Shown here one piece after another: positions 57,097 through 64,000 of a DNA stretch of 64,000 nucleotides (position 1 is the first letter of the stretch; each line of letters starts with the position of its first letter). A program made the position numbers and the translations under genes. The notes beneath the pieces were generated by a model that saw only the letters and a list, made by a program, of their open reading frames with translations, was not told the DNA's origin and searched no databases. The DNA comes from Candidatus Kinetoplastidibacterium crithidiae (GTDB lineage: Bacteria; Pseudomonadota; Gammaproteobacteria; Burkholderiales; Burkholderiaceae_B). The stretch spans positions 62,001 through 126,000 of the forward strand of contig JADMLC010000004.1 in assembly GCA_019278155.1 (NCBI GenBank), given 5' to 3'.

Positions 57097-59460
57097 CTAG
57101 TTAGATAAACGTTTCCAAGTATCCACTACTGTATCTGGATTCAAGGAAATTGATATAATTCCTTCTTTATGTAACCATTTAGCAAAATCAGGATGATCAC
57201 TAGGGCCTTGACCACAAATACCTATATATTTATTTTCATCTAGACAAGCTTTTATTGCTCTTTGTAACATAAACTTTACTGCAGGATCTCTTTCATCGAA
57301 TTCTGCTGTTAGAAGTTCCATTCCAGAATCTCTATCAAGACCTAATGTCAATTGAGTCATATCATTTGAACCAATAGAAAATCCATCAAAATATTCTAAA
57401 AACTCTTTTGCAAGAATTGCGTTACTAGGAACTTCACACATCATGATAATTCTAAGACCATTTTCTCCTCTTTTTAAGCCATTTTCTGATAATAAATCGA
57501 TAACTTTACTAGCTTGAGCAATAGTTCTAACAAAAGGAACCATGATTTCAACATTAGTCAAACCCATTTCATTACGAACTTTTTTAAAAGCTTCACATTC
57601 CATACGAAAACATTCGCTAAAATCTTTAGAAATATATCTTGATGCCCCTCTAAATCCTAGCATTGGATTTTCTTCTTCAGGCTCAAACCTGGAGCCTCCA
57701 ATTAATTTTCTATATTCATTGGATTTAAAATCAGATAAACGTACTATTACTGGTTTTGGCCAAAATGCAGCAGCTATTGTAGATATTCCTTCAGACATTT
57801 TTTCTACAAAAAATGAACGTGGGCTAACGTAACCACGGGCTGCTGATTCAACTGCTTTTTTTAAATTAGAATCAATATTTGGGTATTCTAACACTGCTTT
57901 AGGATGCACCCCAATATTATTATTAATAATAAACTCTAAACGCGCTAAACCAACACCAGAATTTGGTAATTGTGCAAAATCAAATGCAAGTTGTGGATTA
58001 CCAACATTCATCATAACTTTAATATCTATTTCTGGCATTTCACCACGATGAACATCTTCTATTTCTGTTTCTATAATTCCATCATAAATTCTGCCCTCAT
58101 CTCCTTCAGAACAAGATACTGTTACATACTGTTCCTCTACTAAAACACTTGTAGCATCACCACAACCAACAACTGCAGGGATTCCGAGTTCTCTAGCAAT
58201 GATAGCAGCATGACAAGTTCTTCCTCCTCTATTAGTAACTATAGCAGATGCTTTTTTCATAACAGGTTCCCAATTAGGATCTGTCATATCAGTTACTAAA
58301 ATATCTCCTGGTTTTACTCTATTAATTTCAGATGTGTCAGCAACAATTCTAACAGGACCAGAACCAATTTTTTGACCTATAGATCTACCAGTTATTAGTA
58401 CAGTTCCGCTAGCCTTCAATCTATATCTTTGTTGAACTTCCTTATTATTTTGCTGTGACTTAACAGTTTCTGGACGTGCCTGAAGTATGTAAAGTTTACC
58501 ATCGATACCATCTTTACCCCATTCTATATCCATAGGGCGTCCATAATGATTTTCTATAATAATAGCGTATTTTGCTAATTCTAATACTTCAGAATCATTC
58601 AATGAATATTTATTACGATCTGACAAATCAACATTAACTGTCTTAACAGCTTCATCTGCACTTTTGTCTTCATTAAATTCCATTTTAATAAGTTTAGACC
58701 CAATACGACGACTTATTATTGCATCATATCCTTTAGAAAGAGTAGGTTTAAAAACATAAAATTCATCTGGATTTACAGCTCCCTGTACTACAGTTTCCCC
58801 TAAACCATATGAAGATGTAATGAATACAACATCTGGAAACCCAGATTCTGTATCTATGGTAAACATAACACCAGCACTACCTCTATCTGATCTGACCATT
58901 TTCTGTATACCAGCTGACAAAGCTACTTCAGTATTGTGATATCCTTTATGAACTCTGTAAGAAATAGCTCTATCATTATATAATGAAGCAAAAACATATC
59001 TTATTTTATCTAAAATGTTATCTATACCAGAAACATTAAGATATGTTTCTTGTTGCCCAGCAAAAGAAGCATCTGGTAGATCCTCAGCTGTAGCAGAAGA
59101 TCTAACAGCAAATGAGCCATTACCATCAACATCTAGAAGAGCAAATGCATCTCTAATTTCTTTTTCGAACTTTTCTGAAAAAGGAGCATTCATTATCCAT
59201 TGTCGAATTTCTGATCCAACGCTAGATAATTCTTGTATATCGTCAGGATTTAAACTTGCTAATCTATTAGATATTTTTATATCCAAATCAGAATAATGCA
59301 AAAAATCACGAAATGCTTGAGCTGTTGTAGCAAAGCCACCTGGAACTCTAACACCTGCATTAGATAATTGACTAATCATCTCACCAAGAGATGCATTTTT
59401 GCCACCTACAGAATCAACATCAGACATGCGTAGCTTTTCAAAACTAACTACATAAGACAT
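57097..59460 (-). CDS. ppsA: phosphoenolpyruvate synthase
   Basis: [33 protein letters not shown]...[23 protein letters not shown]...[20 protein letters not shown]; the ORF track extends upstream to 59628 but the family start is at 59460. Confidence 0.96.
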   Translation of the reverse strand: MSYVVSFEKLRMSDVDSVGGKNASLGEMISQLSNAGVRVPGGFATTAQAFRDFLHYSDLDIKISNRLASLNPDDIQELSSVGSEIRQWIMNAPFSEKFEKEIRDAFALLDVDGNGSFAVRSSATAEDLPDASFAGQQETYLNVSGIDNILDKIRYVFASLYNDRAISYRVHKGYHNTEVALSAGIQKMVRSDRGSAGVMFTIDTESGFPDVVFITSSYGLGETVVQGAVNPDEFYVFKPTLSKGYDAIISRRIGSKLIKMEFNEDKSADEAVKTVNVDLSDRNKYSLNDSEVLELAKYAIIIENHYGRPMDIEWGKDGIDGKLYILQARPETVKSQQNNKEVQQRYRLKASGTVLITGRSIGQKIGSGPVRIVADTSEINRVKPGDILVTDMTDPNWEPVMKKASAIVTNRGGRTCHAAIIARELGIPAVVGCGDATSVLVEEQYVTVSCSEGDEGRIYDGIIETEIEDVHRGEMPEIDIKVMMNVGNPQLAFDFAQLPNSGVGLARLEFIINNNIGVHPKAVLEYPNIDSNLKKAVESAARGYVSPRSFFVEKMSEGISTIAAAFWPKPVIVRLSDFKSNEYRKLIGGSRFEPEEENPMLGFRGASRYISKDFSECFRMECEAFKKVRNEMGLTNVEIMVPFVRTIAQASKVIDLLSENGLKRGENGLRIIMMCEVPSNAILAKEFLEYFDGFSIGSNDMTQLTLGLDRDSGMELLTAEFDERDPAVKFMLQRAIKACLDENKYIGICGQGPSDHPDFAKWLHKEGIISISLNPDTVVDTWKRLSN

Positions 59461-59616
59461 ATTACTATCCTTTAAAAAATAAAAAAACAATTTGATAAAT
59501 ACACTAAAAAATAATGTATTGATCAAATTATTTAAAAAAAAATAGATAACACATACATTAAGATTATACAATTTATCATTAATAAACAAAATTAATTTAA
59601 TAACAAGGATTAATAT

Positions 59617-60453
59617 ATGAATAATCAATTATTAGCAGAAAGAACTGTATATTTGGTATCAGATGGAACTGGAATTACCGTAGAAACTTTTAGTAATGCA
59701 GTTCTTTCTCAATTTGATCAAGTAAGATTCAAAGAAATACATTTACCATTCATTTGTTCCATAGAAAAAGCTAAAGAAGCTGTAGTAAAAATTAATAACA
59801 CTGCAGATGAAACTGGGTATCCACCAATTATTTTTAGTACATTAGTAAATATAGATATAATGAATTTACTAAAGACTGCTAACTGCATATTTATAGATTT
59901 ATTTGGAACTTTTATCAACCATATAGAACAAGCAATTGGTCATAAATCAAATAATTCTATAGGAAGATCACACATGGTTTCAGATTCTGAAAAGTATAGA
60001 AACCGTATAGACGCAATCAATTTTAGCTTGTCTCATGATGATGGTCAATTTGTTAATCAACTTAATAAAGCAGATGTCATCCTTATAGGAGTCTCTCGTT
60101 GTGGTAAAACACCAACTAGTCTATATCTTGCAATGCAATATGCAATAAAAGCAGCTAATTTCCCTTTAACACCAGATGATTTTGAAAGGAATACATTACC
60201 CACTACTATTGTTCCATTTAAATCAAAACTATTTGGATTATCAATATTACCAGAAAGATTATCAGAAGTAAGAAATGAAAGACGCCCAAATAGCAAGTAT
60301 GCTACTCTAGAACAATGCAGATATGAAGTTAGTGAATCTGAAAAAATGATGAGAAGAGAAGGTATATCATGGTTATCTACTACAACAAAATCAATAGAAG
60401 AAATATCAACAACTGTACTACAAGAAATAGGTTTGTCTAGAACTCTAGCATAG
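59617..60453 (+). CDS. ppsR: PEP synthase regulatory protein (bifunctional kinase/phosphorylase, DUF299)
   Basis: [25 protein letters not shown]...[32 protein letters not shown]; divergent from ppsA. Confidence 0.94.
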   Translation: MNNQLLAERTVYLVSDGTGITVETFSNAVLSQFDQVRFKEIHLPFICSIEKAKEAVVKINNTADETGYPPIIFSTLVNIDIMNLLKTANCIFIDLFGTFINHIEQAIGHKSNNSIGRSHMVSDSEKYRNRIDAINFSLSHDDGQFVNQLNKADVILIGVSRCGKTPTSLYLAMQYAIKAANFPLTPDDFERNTLPTTIVPFKSKLFGLSILPERLSEVRNERRPNSKYATLEQCRYEVSESEKMMRREGISWLSTTTKSIEEISTTVLQEIGLSRTLA

Positions 60454-60463
60454 ATATATGATG

Positions 60464-61045
60464 CTATAACCCTATCACTTCTCTCACAGGAGAAAAACTT
60501 TTTCTATGAAAAATACATGGACCATGTAACCGCAATAATCTTAGATGTTGAGAAGTACAATAACCTTTATGCTGATCAAAACCATAATGAGGATATTGCA
60601 AATGTAATCTTAACATCTCAGCATCTCTTTCTGTCTTGGCTAGAATAGAAGCTGCAGATATAGATTGCACCAATCTATCACCACCAACGATAGTCTTAAC
60701 AGGGCAATCTAAATATGGTGATATGTTGCCGTCTACTAAAGCAATACTAGGCTTCTTGCTTAATCCTAGTACTGCTCTTCTCATTGCTAACAAGGTAGCC
60801 TGTAGTATATTTAAATTATCTATTTCTTCAGCACTAGCTATTCCTATAGCCCATGATAATGATTTTTCTTTAATGATTACAGATAATTGCTCTCTTTTAT
60901 TCTTATTTAATAGCTTTGAATCAGCTAATCCTCTTATAGGATGTTTGTCATCCAATATTACTGCTGCAGCATATACTGGACCAGCTAACGAACCACGTCC
61001 GGACTCATCTATTCCAGCTGAAAAAACAGCAAAATCTAAGCTCAT
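60464..61045 (-). CDS. rnhB: ribonuclease HII
   Basis: SAGIDESGRGSLAGPVYAAAVIL...GLADSKLLNKNKREQLS...AASILAKTERDAEM...HKGYCTSQHLRLLRLHGPC. Confidence 0.95.
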   Translation of the reverse strand: MSLDFAVFSAGIDESGRGSLAGPVYAAAVILDDKHPIRGLADSKLLNKNKREQLSVIIKEKSLSWAIGIASAEEIDNLNILQATLLAMRRAVLGLSKKPSIALVDGNISPYLDCPVKTIVGGDRLVQSISAASILAKTERDAEMLRLHLQYPHYGFDQHKGYCTSQHLRLLRLHGPCIFHRKSFSPVREVIGL

Positions 61046-61066
61046 AATATTATTTCACATCATATC

Positions 61067-62010
61067 TCAAATAGTTTTTCTTACAACTTTAATGATTGTT
61101 TCTGCCACAAGTTTTAGAGTATCTAATTTTAAATCTTTATGCATTTTTTTAAAACAATCAATTATAGACTGACAATATGTTTTATCTAACAATATATTTA
61201 AAATTGCTTCAGTTAATTTTTATGGTGTAGCATTATCTTGCACTAATTCAGGCACAACAAACATATTCATTAAAATATTTGGAAGACCAATCAATGGTAT
61301 TATATGGCTTGTTTTGACCTGATTGCCATGTCATAATTTTTTAACCAAAGGTGATAAAGTATAAGATATTACCATAGGCTTTTTAAATAAAGCAGTTTCT
61401 AAAGTTTTGCCACTAGACAATAAAACAACATCACTAGCCTCCATAGCATACCATGACAATAGCTTATTAATAAAAAGGTTATTTATAGTCACTTCTACTA
61501 ATACAAAGAAGATTAGATACTTCAATAGAAGCTAATATGTTTTCATTAAACTCAGACCATCTTATTTCATTAACCATTGGAACTATAAATTGCAAATTAG
61601 GTCTTATTTTATTTAATAATTTAACTGTTTGTAAAAATACAGAACCTAAATTACTTATTTCGGATGCTCTACTACCTGGCAAAATAGCAACTAATTGAAT
61701 TTTTCATATTTAAAAATTTACGAGCAAATTTTTATGAAGGTTTTAATAGAATAATACTTTCTAATGGATGGCCAACATAAGTCACAGGAATATTTTCCTT
61801 ACTATATATTTCTTCTTCAAAAGAAAAAACTACTGACACATGGGGATACAACCCCTCTAATAATTTTAATTCTCTCAAATTTCCATGCCCATATTGAAGG
61901 AATTATAAAATATATAGTAGGTATATTATTTTTTTGAGACTAGACTCTACCCTTAAACTAAAATCAGGCAGATCAATTACTAAAAACATCAGGCTTATTT
62001 GTAAGTCATC
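61067..62010 (-). pseudogene. lpxB: lipid-A-disaccharide synthase, degraded with multiple frameshifts and in-frame stops
   Basis: Fragments in three frames: PDVF/FLVIDLPDFSLRVESSL; NIPTIYFIIPSIWAWKFERIKIIRGVVSP; FSFEEEIYSKENIPVTYVGHPLES; LVAILPGSRASEISNLGSVFLQTVKLLNKIRPNLQFIVPMV; AMEASDVVLLSSGKTLETALFKKPMVISYTLSPL; LIGLPNILMNMFVVPELVQDNATP*KLTEAI. Confidence 0.9.
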
Positions 62011-62334
62011 TTTTCTTTGCATTTGTTAGGTAGCAACATTAAAGATAGTAAATTCTCTAATAAAGTTACATGAACCTAATTGCAAATAGGTTTTTTCAGC
62101 ATTATATTTTTTATCTTGAGGCAAAGATCCAATAGAACAAAAGCTATGAAAAACATTATCTTTAACTATCTTTGTATTTCCATTTATATAGCATATGTAC
62201 TAGAATCGATAGAAACTCCAGAATCTATTGCAATATAAGGAACCAACCCCACCACCCCCAACCATAACAGAAATATTAACTTCATCATCTACGTCTATGA
62301 TAGCTGTAGGGCATATCTTAATACTTTGTTGCAT
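62010..62334 (-). pseudogene. lpxA: UDP-N-acetylglucosamine acyltransferase, degraded 5' half only
   Basis: Start [26 protein letters not shown] at 62334 overlapping the fabZ end, then frameshifted PYIAIDSGVSIDSSTYAI and KDNVFHSFCSIGSLPQDKKYNAEKTYLQLGSCNFIREFTIFNVAT*; the remainder is absent. Confidence 0.9.
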
Positions 62335-62788
62335 TATTATTTTCCAAAGTACGAATAGCACACATTAAATCTGTTTGAGCAACAACTTGATTATCAACCA
62401 AAGCTTTTGCCTTGTATTTAGATATAGAATTTCCTAAACGATCTGCAAAAACCTCAAGACGCAACTGATCTCCTGGAACTACTGGACGTCTAAATCTAGT
62501 ATTTTCAATACCTACTAAATAATAAGCAGTATTTTTCTTAAACTCAACATCATTAGAATTACTACCAAAAGAAAAAAGAGCTGCAGCCTGAGCCAAAGCT
62601 TCTACAATTAAAACTCCGGGCATGATAGGCATATGAGGGAAATGACCTTCAAAAAAAGGTTCATTTATAGAAACATTTTTTATAGCAACTATAGATTTTC
62701 TTGGTATCATCTCTATTACACGATCTACTAATAACATTGGGTATCTATGAGGCAAACGTTCCATTATTTCTTTTATATTTAAATTCAT
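62318..62788 (-). CDS. fabZ: 3-hydroxyacyl-ACP dehydratase FabZ
   Basis: [72 protein letters not shown]; intact. Confidence 0.96.
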   Translation of the reverse strand: MNLNIKEIMERLPHRYPMLLVDRVIEMIPRKSIVAIKNVSINEPFFEGHFPHMPIMPGVLIVEALAQAAALFSFGSNSNDVEFKKNTAYYLVGIENTRFRRPVVPGDQLRLEVFADRLGNSISKYKAKALVDNQVVAQTDLMCAIRTLENNNATKY

Positions 62789-62844
62789 TTCTATCCATTC
62801 CTCTAATACTGTTATATGACAATATAATAACTAAATTAATATTA

Positions 62845-62883
62845 CTATGAGGGACTTTATTATCTATGAGGGACTTTATTATT
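62845..62883. repeat. Short tandem duplication, 2 copies of about 19-20 bp
   Basis: ctatgagggactttattat twice (62845-62863 and 62865-62883). Confidence 0.9.
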
Positions 62884-62896
62884 TTTCTTAGTTTCA

Positions 62897-63296
62897 CTAA
62901 ATTCGATATAATTGGAGCATTTTTTGCCATTCAATATGACTATAATAAGGATAAACACCATCATATCTCCCTGCTTTGGTAATATTTGAGATAACAGCTG
63001 TACCGCCAGCTATATGTGCATCATCTACAATATTTAAATGACTAGATATCATAAGCTCCTTATATTGTGTGTACCTCTTACAAACAACAGTAGACGCTGC
63101 TCTTCTATACATACACAAGCTGCAATAGTTGCAGATTCATTTATAATAACATTATGCACTATCATTACTTGATTATATATTTTCACACTATATGAAATAA
63201 CAGTATTGTCTAATGAACATCTATCTATTGTAGTATTAGCTTCTATAAAAGAAAAAGCACCAATAATATTATTATTTCCTAAAAGAATAGATAACT
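62897..63296 (-). pseudogene. lpxD: UDP-3-O-(3-hydroxyacyl)glucosamine N-acyltransferase, truncated and frameshifted
   Basis: IIGAFSFIEANTTIDRCSLDNTVISYSVKIYNQVMIVHNVIINESATIA then, in another frame, RAASTVVCKRYTQYKELMISSHLNIVDDAHIAGGTAVISNITKAGRYDGVYPYYSHIEWQKM; the N-terminal part is missing. Confidence 0.88.
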
Positions 63297-63848
63297 TTAA
63301 CCATTTAAATTTTGTATAATCTTATCTGTAATATCAATACGTGGATTAACTACTACCGCATCCTCAATGATAAGATCATAATTTTCCTCTTCTGCTATTT
63401 TTTTAATACATTCATTAGCCTTAGAAATAATAATAGAAAACTCCTCATTTCTACGTCTATTAAAGTCTTCTTGAAATAGACGACGCTTACGTTTGAGATC
63501 AAGATCTAAATCTTCCATTTCTCTCTGCTTTTTTAATTTATCATTCTCAGATAGAATAGGACTATCCTTTTCAAAATTACTGATAAGAGATCGTAGTTCT
63601 AATTCTAAATTATGCAAATCATGATTTATAGTTGTAAATTCAGATTCTATTTTAGATTGTGCCGATCTTCCTATATCGGAGTCCTTTAAAATTCGTTCGG
63701 TACTAACAAACCCAATTCTTAAATCTTGAGCATATAAACTAAAAGAAGAAAATAATACAAGCATAAGAAAAAAATTAAGAAAACTAATGAATTTCAAATT
63801 ACTTCTTTTGATAAAAAATTTTAAGAAAAAATACTTGTTATGAAGCAT
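63297..63848 (-). CDS. skp: periplasmic chaperone Skp/OmpH
   Basis: Signal peptide then LRIGFVSTERILKDSDIGRSAQSKIESEFTTINHDLHNLELELRS...; between bamA and lpxD as usual. Confidence 0.9.
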   Translation of the reverse strand: MLHNKYFFLKFFIKRSNLKFISFLNFFLMLVLFSSFSLYAQDLRIGFVSTERILKDSDIGRSAQSKIESEFTTINHDLHNLELELRSLISNFEKDSPILSENDKLKKQREMEDLDLDLKRKRRLFQEDFNRRRNEEFSIIISKANECIKKIAEEENYDLIIEDAVVVNPRIDITDKIIQNLNG

Positions 63849-63900
63849 ATTATTTAACCTTTAAAGAACTAGTTTAGAATTAAAAAAATTTTTTATAGAA

Positions 63901-64000
63901 CTAAAAACCGTTACCAATTTGAAATTGCAATCTTTGAATATCATCTGGTCTTGAAATATTTAATGGCATGGCATAAGAAATTTGCATTAATCCAAGAGGA
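63901..64000 (-). CDS. bamA: outer membrane protein assembly factor BamA, C-terminal end (runs off window)
   Basis: Reverse translation PLGLMQISYAMPLNISRPDDIQRLQFQIGNGF*; terminal Phe beta-signal, upstream of skp. Confidence 0.85.
   Translation of the reverse strand, partial: PLGLMQISYAMPLNISRPDDIQRLQFQIGNGF

Noticed and set aside
59461-59628. N-terminal extension of PpsA in the ORF track
   Set aside because: Hydrophobic low-complexity extension ([18 protein letters not shown]...) from AT-rich upstream DNA; the family start [10 protein letters not shown] is at 59460.
60636-61172. 178-aa + strand ORF antisense to rnhB and the lpxB tail
   Set aside because: Shadow ORF over a conserved rnhB; no independent support.
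61331-61682. Two short ORFs (64 and 67 aa) as possible novel small proteins
   Set aside because: Both are fragments of decayed lpxB (LPGSRASEI and VLLSSGKTLETALFKKPMVISYTLSPL motifs).
62745-62930. 61-aa - strand ORF upstream of fabZ
   Set aside because: Spans the end of the lpxD remnant, the tandem repeat and the fabZ start out of frame; no coherent homology.

Overview
AT-rich window (about 30% GC by eye, not computed) from a reduced betaproteobacterial genome. The Alcaligenaceae-like proteins, gene order and erosion pattern suggest a Candidatus Kinetoplastibacterium-type endosymbiont of a trypanosomatid; this host assignment is an inference. The content is mostly dense housekeeping and biosynthesis: leucine (leuBCD), asd, aroC, aroG, heme (hemYXDC, hemF), sucCD, recA/recX, pyrB, argF, purB, purD, guaBA, mnmA, rnr, recG, cstA, ppsA/ppsR, and four tRNAs. 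I saw no CRISPR arrays, prophage, IS elements or secondary-metabolite clusters. The most interesting signals are decay and remodelling. (1) lpxD, lpxA and lpxB are all frameshifted or truncated remnants (61.07-63.3 kb), while the interleaved fabZ and flanking rnhB, skp and bamA look intact, implying loss of lipid A synthesis with retention of outer-membrane protein machinery. (2) nadD is split by a frameshift at an A6 tract, and the essential ISSTxxR motif lies in the other frame, so it is a candidate for polymerase-slippage rescue or a sequencing error. (3) pepN is truncated to about 527 aa and runs into the 3' end of rlmH. (4) A bipartite, reversed-order lipoate ligase (LplB-like then LplA-like) is present. 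(5) PyrB carries an N-terminal extension of about 100 aa resembling a helix-turn-helix. (6) A 43-aa membrane ORF, absent from the ORF track, abuts hemC.
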